In this document: positions 26,348-35,835 of the stretch, one piece after another
How the letters are laid out: every line of letters starts with the position of its first letter
Position numbering within the stretch: position 1 is the first letter of the stretch
Source: Desmonostoc geniculatum HA4340-LM1
GTDB lineage: Bacteria; Cyanobacteriota; Cyanobacteriia; Cyanobacteriales; Nostocaceae
DNA: 64,000 nt
Assembly (NCBI GenBank): GCA_019359545.1
Contig: JAHHHB010000013.1
Coordinates: 44,856-108,855, forward strand
Direction of reading: 5' to 3'
Notes under the pieces: model-generated
Database searches by the model: none
Told to the model about the DNA's origin: nothing
Seen by the model: only the letters and a program-made list of their open reading frames with translations
Position numbers and translations under genes: made by a program

Positions 26348-27223
26348 ATGAAATTAAGTAAGCTAGGTACAGTCTTCACTGCACTGGTAGTAGCAGCGAT
26401 ATTTGATCTACTCAGCGTCGCCAAACCTGCGGCGGCTGTTAGTCTGGTGGGCCTAACTGAAGACAACAATTTAGTTCTTTTTGATTCCAGCAATCCCATC
26501 AGTACTAGCACTGTCTCAATCACTGGGGTCGATGGTACTTTGTTGGGCATTGACCGTCGCCCAGCTAACAATCTGATCTATGGTCTCACGAATACTAATA
26601 ATATATACACCATTAACCCGTTCACTGGTGCTGCTTCTTTTGTAAGTACCCTCTCCGTACCCTTTACCGGCGGCACTATTTCTGGAGTAGACTTCAACCC
26701 AGTACCCGATCGCCTACGGGTCGTTGGTAGCAATGACCAAAACTACCGCATCAACGTGGATACTGGTGCAGTTATTGTTGATGGGACATTGAACCCAGGA
26801 GATCCCAATATTACTGCTGTAGCATACACTAATGTTGATAATAATCCAGCAACCGGAACCACACTGTACAATATTGACTACATTAGTGATGCATTATTTA
26901 TACAGAATCCGCCTAATGCTGGCACTTTGGGGCTAGTAGGTTCTCTCGGTTTGGACATTATCTCAGCAGCAGGGTTTGACATCTTCACAGACAATGGGGT
27001 GAATACTGCCTTTGCGGCACTTACTCCAACCTCGATATCCGGCTCCAATCTATACACCATCGACTTGACCACAGGTGCTGCTACTTCAGTAGGCACCATC
27101 AGTGGCGGTAAGCGTCTTATCGGCCTGACAGCTGTTGTCCCTGAGCCTAACATTGGTCTTGGCGCTTTGCTCGGTGTTGGTGTTTTTGCTCTATTAGGTC
27201 GTCGCGCTAAGTTGGTCGGATAG
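26348..27223 (+). CDS. DUF4394 protein with PEP-CTERM sorting signal
   Basis: 291 residues. A signal peptide (about 1-30, ending AKPAAA) precedes a DUF4394 body of repeated short beta strands such as NNLIYGLTNTNNIYTINP, DRLRVVGSNDQNYRIN and SNLYTIDLTTGAATSVG. The C-terminus is VPEPNIGLGALLGVGVFAL followed by LGRRAK, i.e. PEP motif, hydrophobic stretch and basic end of a PEP-CTERM signal. It should be exported and processed at the envelope, possibly as part of the sheath or exopolysaccharide layer. AAAGG seven bases before the ATG supports the start. Molecular function unknown. Confidence 0.88.
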   Translation: MKLSKLGTVFTALVVAAIFDLLSVAKPAAAVSLVGLTEDNNLVLFDSSNPISTSTVSITGVDGTLLGIDRRPANNLIYGLTNTNNIYTINPFTGAASFVSTLSVPFTGGTISGVDFNPVPDRLRVVGSNDQNYRINVDTGAVIVDGTLNPGDPNITAVAYTNVDNNPATGTTLYNIDYISDALFIQNPPNAGTLGLVGSLGLDIISAAGFDIFTDNGVNTAFAALTPTSISGSNLYTIDLTTGAATSVGTISGGKRLIGLTAVVPEPNIGLGALLGVGVFALLGRRAKLVG

Positions 27224-27580
27224 ACAGAGTTCTAATCTAGTTAATCCATTTGGGATTGAGAATCCGGTTTTGGATATGGTTGTCTTTCCAAATAAGTAAG
27301 TGGGCGTAAATAATTAAAGGTTTGTAGTGGGGACTTTAGTCCTCTTTTAAGGGCTAAAGCCCTTACTACGAGCTAATTCAATTGAATTTTACATTACTTA
27401 ATGTAGTTTGATTTATTCTTGCCTACTTACTTACTCTGTTAATATGAGTGCAGCGGTAGCGAAGTCCTCAATAAAGGGCACAGCAGTGCCGTGCCCTTAC
27501 TAACTTGTGTATACACGGTAGCTTCTCTAAAGGGGGGCTACGCATCACACCTCGTAAATTACCGCCTTTATTGCCTGAAT
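27224..27580. other. intergenic region between convergent genes, two repeat hairpins
   Basis: 357 bp. It holds an imperfect hairpin (27324-27369) and a GGGCACAGCAGTGCCGTGCCC hairpin near 27476. No gene was found; neither hairpin is followed by a T-run. Confidence 0.5.
27324..27369. repeat. imperfect inverted repeat GTAGT..GGACTTTAGTCC type
   Basis: GTAGTGGGGACTTTAGTCC pairs with GGGCTAAAGCCCTTACTAC, each arm also containing a small palindrome (GGACTTTAGTCC, GGGCTAAAGCCC). Confidence 0.7.
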
Positions 27581-29815
27581 TTACGGCACGTCAATGGGAA
27601 TCAAAGCATTTTCTGGGAAGTAGTTACAAAAACGCCCTTCATCTGCAAGCACCAAAATCAAGCGCAGGGGATAATCTGGCGGAACTTGCAAATCTGCCCA
27701 GGGTACTGCCAACTCTAAACAACTATTTAAAGCTGCTTGGGCGCGACTAGTGCGGGGATGCCATTGAAAATTGTCTCCAGCTTCCCGAAAATAAATCGAT
27801 TGTGTCAGCAAATTAATTTCCAGAAGATGGTGAAAATGGTAATTCACTGGGGCTGTATCTGGGACATCTGCCAAGGGAACTGGGCTGTTGACCATTGTTT
27901 TGTCTGGGTAGTACCACAGCAAATTTAACTCTGTCGGCAAATCTCGCCCCGGCACAACACCACTTTTAAAGTCCACTCGCAAATAGAAATTTAGGTGATC
28001 CACCCCATACCAAAGTCGCTGGACGAGGCTGCTGTTGTGCATCGTTCCCCGCGCCCCGCCGATTTCTAAGCGTCCAGCTTTGTCCCAATCTTGTTCATCT
28101 CCTTTGCCATCAATGACTGGATGAATAAAACTTTGCGGGCGATGGTCTCTTTGTGCTTGGTGAACCTCTACTGGTTGTTTGAGGTAGGGCGGTGCAGGTT
28201 CATTTAAGGCTTTGTAAATGCCAAACAGATGTTCTCGAAACAACTGATCGAAGACGGCATCTTGATTTGAGGAGTGTCCAGCACCAAACCACCAGAACCA
28301 ATCGGAACCCTCTGCGGCATACAAGGCTTCCCAAGCTTCTGGGTTATTTTCTTCCGTTGCTTCTGGATGACTGGCTAATAAATTCCTCGCTTCTGTAAGG
28401 TAATCCCAAGCCCGATTTTTGGCGGGATCGCCTATCCAAGTGGTGAAGCTGCCATCCACCCAAGAACCGCTGTGTAGTTGTTGTCCGGGGATGGTGGCTG
28501 TGGCTGGAAATTGTTCGAGAAATTCGGAGACGGTGACGAGTTTGAGGTGGGGTTCGTTGCTTAAGGTTTGATATAAAGCTTCTAGGAAGGGTTTACCGTC
28601 TTGGGGATAATATTCCCAGCAGTTCTCGCCATCCAAAGCGATGGTAACGAGCCAAGGTTGTTGACTTTGGCTGTCTCTTTGGGTTCTGGCGATCGCTTGC
28701 AAATGTCCCACTAAGTCCGCAGCTGCCTGTTTTGCTGGCATTGCGCCGTAGGTAAAGCCAATCAAATCTGATAACCTGTGGTCACGAAATACAATTGACA
28801 AGTCACCCTCTGGGGTTTGCAAGCGATACGGTCGGTACAGAAGTTCTGGTTGCTCTACGTTTCCTGCCCCATCCCGATGGAAAAAGTGTTTCAGCGTCCA
28901 TCCCAAAACCGCTTCATCTGAGCATATCCACTTAAATCCTTGGTTAATAATATGTGGAAGTATTGACGGACTTACTGACTGTTCCGAAGGCCATAAACCA
29001 CGGGGTATTTGTCCAAAACGGTCTTTATAAAAGTTCCAAGCTTTCTGTAAGTGACGCGGGATATCTTCCGCCCACTGAAACCGCTGCTCAGGCAGTGTCA
29101 TATTTGGCACAGCTACTCGACCAGAGTTAGTGTCAGCTAGCAAAGGTAAAATCGGGTGAGTGTAGGGCGTGGTGGTAACTTCTAATTGTCCCGCCTCCTG
29201 CATTTTCCGATGTTGGGGGATAATGCGACTGAGGATTTCTCGCTGTTTGGAATAAATGCGCTGGCGATCGCTTAAAGTAAAATTTCGACCCTGCTTTAAC
29301 CAAGTGGCGATTTCTGGGTCATCCCAAAACAGTGGATCGATCCAAGCCAGATTGTGCCAAGCCAGCAAATCACCATAATCTGACAATTCCCAATTTGCCA
29401 AACACCAACTTTGCCCTTTTTCCTGCCTTTGATGATACAACTCGGCATAGCGGGGATGAGGATCAATCAGCGTGTGGTGATTGGCATCAAAAAAGTGTTG
29501 AATAATGAATTCCCGCTGTTGCAGGGTGAGTTGATCGTCTGGCGTCAAACTAGCTGTGAGGTAGGGGTCAAAAGCAGTGCCAGCAATATAATCTTCCAGT
29601 TGCAATATCAGCGATGGTACTAAATTCACCGTTTGGTGTAACTTAGGATACTGTTCTAGGATTAATATCAAATCCAAATAGTCTTTAGTGCCATGCAAAC
29701 GTACCCAAGGCAAGCGGTACTGCTGGCTAGGAGATAGCGAAACGCCGCTGCCAGGAGATTTGTACAGCGGCTGATGTTGATGCCAAATAAAAGCGATGTA
29801 GAGGGGATGGGACAT
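27581..29815 (-). CDS. GH57-family glycoside hydrolase (alpha-amylase/branching-type)
   Basis: 744 residues. The first strand YIAFIWHQHQPLY has the HQHQP signature of GH57. Later motifs are PRGLWPSEQSVSPSI (region of the catalytic Glu) and LDGENCWEYYPQDGKPFL (region of the catalytic Asp). GH57 enzymes cleave or branch alpha-1,4 glucans, so a role in glycogen or storage-glucan turnover is likely. The C-terminal 180 residues (from about 560) form a separate beta-rich domain that could bind carbohydrate. No signal peptide, so cytoplasmic. A glycogen-synthase-like GT4 lies 9 kb away. Exact specificity not readable. Confidence 0.92.
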   Translation of the reverse strand: MSHPLYIAFIWHQHQPLYKSPGSGVSLSPSQQYRLPWVRLHGTKDYLDLILILEQYPKLHQTVNLVPSLILQLEDYIAGTAFDPYLTASLTPDDQLTLQQREFIIQHFFDANHHTLIDPHPRYAELYHQRQEKGQSWCLANWELSDYGDLLAWHNLAWIDPLFWDDPEIATWLKQGRNFTLSDRQRIYSKQREILSRIIPQHRKMQEAGQLEVTTTPYTHPILPLLADTNSGRVAVPNMTLPEQRFQWAEDIPRHLQKAWNFYKDRFGQIPRGLWPSEQSVSPSILPHIINQGFKWICSDEAVLGWTLKHFFHRDGAGNVEQPELLYRPYRLQTPEGDLSIVFRDHRLSDLIGFTYGAMPAKQAAADLVGHLQAIARTQRDSQSQQPWLVTIALDGENCWEYYPQDGKPFLEALYQTLSNEPHLKLVTVSEFLEQFPATATIPGQQLHSGSWVDGSFTTWIGDPAKNRAWDYLTEARNLLASHPEATEENNPEAWEALYAAEGSDWFWWFGAGHSSNQDAVFDQLFREHLFGIYKALNEPAPPYLKQPVEVHQAQRDHRPQSFIHPVIDGKGDEQDWDKAGRLEIGGARGTMHNSSLVQRLWYGVDHLNFYLRVDFKSGVVPGRDLPTELNLLWYYPDKTMVNSPVPLADVPDTAPVNYHFHHLLEINLLTQSIYFREAGDNFQWHPRTSRAQAALNSCLELAVPWADLQVPPDYPLRLILVLADEGRFCNYFPENALIPIDVP

Positions 29816-29944
29816 AAGGAGTAATTGGGGATTGGGAATTGGGGACTAGGTATTAATGATAAATTATGAATGAAAAAATCCCTTCTTCCCCATTCAATAC
29901 TGATCAAAAATTATTCCTAGTACCCAGTATCCAGTCCCCAGTCC

Positions 29945-30175
29945 CTACACTACTTGTTCAACTTCTGCAATTTCGGGAATCATTTCCCGCAGGCGACGCT
30001 CAATACCCATTCTCAAAGTCATTGCGGAACTTGGGCAAGAACCACAAGCGCCTTGCAACCGCAGTTTGACAATCGGACCATCAAGTTCTACAAGTTCCAC
30101 ATTGCCGCCATCAGACATGAGATAAGGGCGCATTTCATTTAAGACTGTTTCAACGTTGTCAGGTGTCAGTTCCAT
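29945..30175 (-). CDS. NifU-like Fe-S cluster scaffold/carrier protein
   Basis: 76 residues, the complete NifU C-terminal (Nfu) domain. It has the [20 protein letters not shown] core and the CGSC pair (C44, C47) that binds a bridging 4Fe-4S cluster between two subunits. Small free-standing Nfu proteins are standard in cyanobacteria and pass clusters to photosystem I and other targets. The gene stands alone, downstream of no recognisable partner; a cysteine desulfurase gene lies 15 kb away. Confidence 0.95.
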   Translation of the reverse strand: MELTPDNVETVLNEMRPYLMSDGGNVELVELDGPIVKLRLQGACGSCPSSAMTLRMGIERRLREMIPEIAEVEQVV

Positions 30176-30748
30176 AGTTTTAGACCTACTCGCTTAGGGA
30201 TGGGCATTGGGTATGGGGCATGGGGCATGGGGCATGTGGAATGCCTAGTGCTGAGTGAGGAGTTAGGAGTTATTATATTCCTCTGCTCCTGTGCTGCCGT
30301 GTTTGCCAGTCGATGTACGCTAAGGAATAAGAATTAAATAACATACAATTTATGTCCCTAACTTACCTCACCCTCAATCCCTCTCCTTATAAAGGAGAGG
30401 GAGGCTAGAGACAAGATGAAGTTTTGCATTTTATTTAATCCAGGTTCCTAAGCGTCGTTACCACCCATTATCCAAAATTTGATTTTCAGCTTTGTTAAAT
30501 CGATAATCTCATTGTAAAGGTGAGTGGGGAATGGTGAGCAAAGGAGCAGGGGGGAGAAGTTGCAGTAAGTCTTTCCCCTCTGCCCCATGCCCAATGCCCA
30601 TCCCTAACTTAACACTTCTTAGGACTGCGAATTTTGGCGTTGCATAAATGCGGGATGATTTTAGGGATTTTTCTTTGCGTCTTTGCGCCTTTGCGTGAAA
30701 TTTTCATCCCCAAATTCAGCAACACCGGAATTTTTTGTTGAACCGCTA
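30176..30748. other. intergenic region with short repeats and one hairpin
   Basis: About 570 bp. It contains GGGCATGGGGCATGG runs (30205-30236), a hairpin CCCTCTCCTTATAAAGGAGA (30379-30401), and the TCTTTGCGCCTTTGCGTGAAA repeat near 30680. No coding region could be supported. Confidence 0.5.
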
Positions 30749-32491
30749 TCAATCATTAGATGAAACGATCACTGGTTGTTGATATAGGGGCACGGTGAAT
30801 GTGACTGTTGAGCCAAGTCCCTCGCCCAGACTGTAGAAATGGACTTCACCACCCATTGCTTCCACTAGCTTCTGGGAAATTGCCAGCCCTAAACCTGTAC
30901 CGCCGTACTGACGAGTCCGGGAGCCATCTACCTGAGAGAATAATTGAAATAGTTTATCTTGTTTATCTAAGGAAACACCAATTCCAGTGTCTGCTACACG
31001 CACTTTCACCATACCCGGAAATTGCTGACCTTGAAATTGCGCCTTTGTCTTTTTGAGTACTAAATCGGCACTGACGGTGATGCCGCCTTCATGAGTAAAT
31101 TTGATGGCATTGTTCACCAAATTCAGCATGACTTGTAGCAACCGTTGATAGTTACTTTGGACGATGATTTCATCGGAGGTAGCTGGCATTTGCATCTGGA
31201 AGCTGAGGTTTTTCATCTCTGCTTGAGGACGCATGAAATTTTCTAGATCAGTAAAGAGTTCACCTAGCTTGACTGGAGCGTAAGCTAGTTCCATTTTGCC
31301 AGCTTCAATTTTAGCGATGTCTAAAATATCATTAATAATATTTAATAAATGTATTGATAAGTGATGAGCTTCTTGTAAAAACTGGTTTTGTTCCTCTGGA
31401 TCATCTGCCATGCCTTCCAAAATCAGCTTTAAAAAGCCAATCATCCCGTTGAGGGGGGTACGAATTTCGTGGGATACATTGGCGAGAAACTCACTTTTGA
31501 GGCGGGAAGCGTCTTCAGCTTTTTGACGCGCTGCTTCTAATTCTTTATATAAAGTAGCATGAGCGATCGCTGTTCCCAATTGATCCGCTGCTTCTTTTGC
31601 TAGTTCTAGTTCCGATTCTGTTAATGTGTAGCATTCATCTTGCCAACTCAAAACAACCAATCCATTGGCTTGGTCTTGATAGCAAGTTGCAACTACTAAA
31701 GTTTTGTGCTGCCTAGAATCAGTGTATCCAGACACGTCCATGACGACTGGTTCTAAGCTTGTCAATGCCTGAGTAAAGGCTGGTTCAGAAGCTATATCTA
31801 TTTCTGAGCCAATCATTGAGGTAAGTTCTGGCTGGTGATACTCAGCCTTCACTTCTACTTTTGTACTACAAGGCTGATAAGGACAGATAATGCAGCGTTC
31901 TAGCCGCAGTGCTTTTCCCAAACTATCAACTGTTTGCTGCCAAATAATATCTAAATCCAATGTCCGCCGAATATTCCTGGTAATCCGATTTACCAGTTTT
32001 TGGTGTTGCTGCGATCGTAAAGCCAACTCTATTTGTGTGGGCGTTTTTGCTCCCACACACACTTGTTTTTTGTTGAGTGTCGCTTGCAGTAAGCGTCCCA
32101 TCACTAAAACTGTAGTGGCAGCCGTTCCCAAACTTGGCATAATCGGACTAATTACTAAGTCCAACTCAAATAATTCCTGGTGATAGCTAAACCAGCACTG
32201 AAACCTTTCTGGCACCAAACTTGTCAAAATTCGGTGTAATCGTTCCAAATAAGCAACCTTATCCACAGGAGCAAAGGTTTGAGTCTGGTTGACTTCATCA
32301 ACTATTTTTTCGGTTTTTAACCCCAGGAGTTCGCTGTGCTGCCAACAAAAGGTCAGATAGCGCCCTGCCCCATCTTGCGTGTACACCAACTCGGCTCCGA
32401 GAGTTGGCAATGAGCCATCAGTTTTACTGGTAATAGATTCCAGATTTTGGGAAAAAATATTCGGCAATTGGGAGTTGGCAGTAATAGTCAT
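30749..32491 (-). CDS. GAF-domain sensor histidine kinase
   Basis: 580 residues, no TM segment, so cytoplasmic. An N-terminal PAS-like region (about 30-150) is followed by a GAF domain (about 165-320, starting NRITRNIRRTLDLDIIWQQT), a short coiled coil, HisKA with phospho-acceptor H341 in LANVSHEIRTPLNGMIGF, and HATPase_c with NLVNNAIKFTHEGG, VADTGIGV and GTGLGLAIS. No receiver domain is fused and none is adjacent, so it is an orphan kinase. The GAF domain has Cys in ERCIICPYQPCS, not the usual bilin-site context, so a phytochrome role is not supported. Confidence 0.93.
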   Translation of the reverse strand: MTITANSQLPNIFSQNLESITSKTDGSLPTLGAELVYTQDGAGRYLTFCWQHSELLGLKTEKIVDEVNQTQTFAPVDKVAYLERLHRILTSLVPERFQCWFSYHQELFELDLVISPIMPSLGTAATTVLVMGRLLQATLNKKQVCVGAKTPTQIELALRSQQHQKLVNRITRNIRRTLDLDIIWQQTVDSLGKALRLERCIICPYQPCSTKVEVKAEYHQPELTSMIGSEIDIASEPAFTQALTSLEPVVMDVSGYTDSRQHKTLVVATCYQDQANGLVVLSWQDECYTLTESELELAKEAADQLGTAIAHATLYKELEAARQKAEDASRLKSEFLANVSHEIRTPLNGMIGFLKLILEGMADDPEEQNQFLQEAHHLSIHLLNIINDILDIAKIEAGKMELAYAPVKLGELFTDLENFMRPQAEMKNLSFQMQMPATSDEIIVQSNYQRLLQVMLNLVNNAIKFTHEGGITVSADLVLKKTKAQFQGQQFPGMVKVRVADTGIGVSLDKQDKLFQLFSQVDGSRTRQYGGTGLGLAISQKLVEAMGGEVHFYSLGEGLGSTVTFTVPLYQQPVIVSSND

Positions 32492-32664
32492 TAATTGAGT
32501 TGGATAGACAAAGGGTATCCGACCGGGATTTTACCAAAGCTGTTCAAATTTTGGCATAAATTTTTACAGCTTTTGCATTTTTGATTGAGTATCTCTTGAT
32601 GTTCTAAAATTCAAGTTGGCAAACTTTACTTTTGTTAAGTGGGATTGACAGATGATTGATGATG

Positions 32665-32958
32665 TCAATCGTTCCATTCACCTCGAGGAGGAACGGGAGT
32701 ACGCACAGGCGTGCGGGTCAGTTCATCATCTCTTAGTATTTCACCCCGCAACCACTGACGAATTGCCACCTCAATCACTTTGCTTGGGTCATTAGTGAGG
32801 TGCTGAATTTGCTCGAGTAACTCTGAGTCTAGGCGGACGGCAATTTCTACCTTATCGGCTCGTGTGTTTTCCGCGTCGGTAGCTTTGTGTTGCATATTCA
32901 TAGGTTTATATACTCTGAATTGGTTTTGTTTAAAGCTTTGTAAAGTAGTTATATTCAT
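32665..32958 (-). CDS. small ribbon-helix-helix-like protein
   Basis: 97 residues. Residues about 36-70 (KVEIAVRLDSELLEQIQHL then a helix ending VIEVAIRQWLRG) look like a short beta strand plus two helices of an RHH DNA-binding or antitoxin-type fold. The tail is Thr/Arg/Pro-rich. An internal ATG at 32901 is an equally good start; neither has a clear ribosome site. No toxin gene follows, so an antitoxin role is not supported. Possibly a small transcriptional regulator. Confidence 0.6.
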   Translation of the reverse strand: MNITTLQSFKQNQFRVYKPMNMQHKATDAENTRADKVEIAVRLDSELLEQIQHLTNDPSKVIEVAIRQWLRGEILRDDELTRTPVRTPVPPRGEWND

Positions 32959-33488
32959 AATTTGGGCTAATTCACTGAAGAATCTTCAAGGGTATAGTTA
33001 CATAGTTCCCCGAAATAGCACCAAAGTAACAGCTTTAACTTTTAAGTCGCATTTTTCATATAACTGACTAGACAAGAGCTTTTTAGAAGTTTTGCCGATG
33101 AATCAGTGACTCCGGACAATTACGGGTGGCAATTGCCCACGATCCCTACATGTACTTATTTACATTTATTGTACGCTTCCAGCTGATGAATACTAACAGC
33201 GACAAATAGACTTTCATAATATTCTTAAAAGTCCACCTATTTATATGCAAAGTTGAAGATGGGGTGAAGAGGGGGCTGGGCAGGGGAGGCAGGGGAGGCA
33301 GGGGGGCAGAGGAAGACTAATAACTCCTAACTCCTAGCTCCCAACTCTTCACTCCTAACTCCTAACTCCTAACTCCTAACTCCTCACTCAACACTAAAAA
33401 GCTAGGAGCGTCTTGGCTAAGAAAGCATTAAAATACATTAAGTAAATTGCTCTTTTAACTTTGGTTGCTGCTAAGGCAAAGATAGTAT
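32959..33488. other. intergenic region before lepA
   Basis: About 530 bp between divergent genes. The part 33270-33390 is filled with GGGGAGGCAGG and CTCCTAACTC tandem repeats. The 100 bp before lepA are AT-rich. No other gene was found. Confidence 0.5.
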
Positions 33489-35300
33489 ATGACTGACGTT
33501 CCCGCAGTTCGCATTCGCAATTTCTGTATTATTGCTCACATCGACCACGGGAAATCAACCCTCGCCGATCGCTTGCTACAAGCTACTGGCACTGTTGAAG
33601 ACCGACAGATGAAGGAACAGTTTCTCGACAATATGGATTTAGAACGGGAGCGCGGCATTACCATTAAGCTGCAAGCTGCCCGGATGAATTACACAGCCAA
33701 AGATGGTCAGCAATATGTGCTGAACTTAATTGATACACCGGGACATGTTGATTTCTCTTATGAGGTGTCGCGTTCTCTTGTTGCTTGTGAAGGAGCGTTA
33801 TTGGTAGTAGATGCGTCCCAAGGTGTAGAGGCGCAAACTTTGGCAAATGTATATTTGGCGTTAGAAAATAATCTGGAAATTATCCCGGTTTTGAATAAAA
33901 TCGATTTGCCAGGAGCTGAACCAGAACGGGTTATTGGCGAAATTGAAGAAATTATCGGTCTAGATTGTAGTGGTGCGATTCTGGCTTCTGCTAAAGAAGG
34001 AATTGGTATTGATGAGATTTTAGAAGCAGTTGTCGATCGCATACCGCCACCGCCCAATACCATAAATGAACGCTTACGGGCGTTAATTTTTGATAGTTAT
34101 TACGATAGTTATCGGGGAGTAATTGTATATTTCCGGGTGATGGATGGCACATTGAAAAAAGGCGATCGCATCCATTTAATGGCATCGGGTAAAGAATTTG
34201 AAATTGATGAGTTGGGTGTTCTTTCCCCCACTCAAAAGCAAGTTGATGAACTGCACGCCGGGGAAGTAGGCTATTTGGGAGCGGCAATTAAAGCTGTAGC
34301 TGATGCGCGGGTAGGAGACACAATTACCCTGAGTAAGGCGAAAGCAGAGTCACCCTTACCAGGGTATGCAGAAGCCAACCCGATGGTTTTTTGCGGCATG
34401 TTCCCCATTGATGCTGACCAATTTGAAGATTTGCGAGAAGCCTTAGAAAAGCTAGAACTCAATGACGCAGCCCTGCATTACGAACCAGAAACTTCTAGTG
34501 CTATGGGGTTTGGCTTTCGTTGCGGGTTCTTGGGCTTGCTACACATGGAAATTGTCCAAGAACGTCTAGAGCGAGAGTATAACCTGGATTTAATCATTAC
34601 AGCCCCTTCGGTGGTTTATAAAGTCATAACCGTCAAAGGAGAGGAACTGTACATCGATAATCCTAGCCGTTTACCTTCTCCTAATGAACGCGAAAGAATT
34701 GAAGAACCCTACGTTCAGGTAGAAATGATTACGCCTGAAACCTACGTGGGTACTTTAATGGAGTTGTCACAAAACAGACGTGGCATTTTCAAAGATATGA
34801 AATATCTTACCCAAGGACGCACCACACTTACGTATGAGTTACCCTTGGCGGAAGTTGTCACGGACTTTTTTGACCAAATGAAATCGCGATCGCGCGGTTA
34901 TGCCAGCATGGAATATCATCTCATTGGCTACCGAGAAAATCCGCTGGTGAAGCTAGATATTATGATCAACGGCGATCCTGTGGATTCTTTGGCAATGATT
35001 GTGCATCGAGATAAAGCTTACAACGTCGGGCGATCGATGGCAGAAAAGCTCAAAGAACTAATTCCCCGCCATCAATTTAAAGTGCCAATTCAAGCTTCTA
35101 TTGGCAGTAAAGTGATTGCTAGCGAACACATTCCTGCTTTGCGAAAAGATGTGTTAGCCAAGTGCTACGGTGGTGACATCAGCCGCAAGAAGAAACTTTT
35201 ACAGAAGCAAGCAAAAGGTAAAAAGCGGATGAAATCTGTAGGTACTGTAGATGTACCCCAGGAAGCTTTTATGGCAGTACTGCGCTTGGATCAAAACTAG
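33489..35300 (+). CDS. lepA: elongation factor 4 (LepA GTPase)
   Basis: 603 residues, standard LepA length. GTPase motifs: AHIDHGKST (G1), GITI (G2), DTPGHVDF (G3), NKIDLPGA (G4) and SAKEGIG (G5), followed by domains II, III and V and the LepA-specific C-terminal domain with [20 protein letters not shown]. It acts on the ribosome, promoting back-translocation or assembly under stress. The start [20 protein letters not shown] fits the cyanobacterial form. Stands alone on the plus strand. Confidence 0.98.
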   Translation: MTDVPAVRIRNFCIIAHIDHGKSTLADRLLQATGTVEDRQMKEQFLDNMDLERERGITIKLQAARMNYTAKDGQQYVLNLIDTPGHVDFSYEVSRSLVACEGALLVVDASQGVEAQTLANVYLALENNLEIIPVLNKIDLPGAEPERVIGEIEEIIGLDCSGAILASAKEGIGIDEILEAVVDRIPPPPNTINERLRALIFDSYYDSYRGVIVYFRVMDGTLKKGDRIHLMASGKEFEIDELGVLSPTQKQVDELHAGEVGYLGAAIKAVADARVGDTITLSKAKAESPLPGYAEANPMVFCGMFPIDADQFEDLREALEKLELNDAALHYEPETSSAMGFGFRCGFLGLLHMEIVQERLEREYNLDLIITAPSVVYKVITVKGEELYIDNPSRLPSPNERERIEEPYVQVEMITPETYVGTLMELSQNRRGIFKDMKYLTQGRTTLTYELPLAEVVTDFFDQMKSRSRGYASMEYHLIGYRENPLVKLDIMINGDPVDSLAMIVHRDKAYNVGRSMAEKLKELIPRHQFKVPIQASIGSKVIASEHIPALRKDVLAKCYGGDISRKKKLLQKQAKGKKRMKSVGTVDVPQEAFMAVLRLDQN

Positions 35301-35449
35301 TTTAATTGTGCTTAATCTTCAAAGATGATTAGCTGCTTGGGGCTACATCTAAACCTCTGCCAACAGCAGGCTAAACTGTAGGGGTTTCGGCTTGTTGGTG
35401 GCAGATTTTTTTTAGGATTTAGATTTTTTATAAGAAGAATTCAGAACTC

Positions 35450-35564
35450 ATACCGTTTCTTTGTGAAGCTGCATATATTTACCCCCCGGCTACGCCGTCC
35501 CCCCTTGCCAAGGGGGGACTACAGGGGGGTCTTGATTATGTGCATCTTCATACAGAATTGGTAT
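35450..35564. repeat. 115-bp inverted-repeat element, ATACC family, copy A
   Basis: Left end ATACCGTTTCTTTGTGAAGC; complement of the right end ATACCAATTCTGTATGAAGA. The interior carries CCCCCCTTGCCAAGGGGGG. Similarity of the arms extends about 28 bp. Confidence 0.8.
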
Positions 35565-35630
35565 CAGGAGTCAGAATTCAGTATGAATTCTGTACAAGTG
35601 GGTGACTAATATTGGTTAAAACCCTGACTT

Positions 35631-35745
35631 ATACCAATTCTTTATGAAGATGCACAGAATATTAAAAAACGAACCGCCAAGAACGCCAAGAACGCCAAGA
35701 TTAAAGTTTAAGAGAGTTTTGTGCAGCTTCATCAAGAAACGGTAT
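35631..35745. repeat. 115-bp inverted-repeat element, ATACC family, copy B (opposite orientation)
   Basis: Left end ATACCAATTCTTTATGAAGA; complement of the right end ATACCGTTTCTTGATGAAGC. Same ends and exact length as copy A but reversed, with a different interior (AACGCCAAG tandem units). 66 bp separate the two. Confidence 0.8.
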
Positions 35746-35835
35746 TACTGTTAGATCGGTGGTTCAAAGAATGTACTTTTAATGCAGGATTTCTAATATC
35801 AGCAATTATACTTTATTGTAGAAATTCATAACATT

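Larger units (their letters stand above)
35301..35835. other. intergenic region with twin 115-bp elements
   Basis: About 535 bp, mostly taken up by two inverted-repeat elements described separately. The remaining sequence before the PAS gene (35746-35835) has no clear ribosome site. Confidence 0.6.

Noticed and set aside
32665..32958. toxin-antitoxin module
   Set aside because: The RHH-like protein has no adjacent toxin-like frame on its strand.
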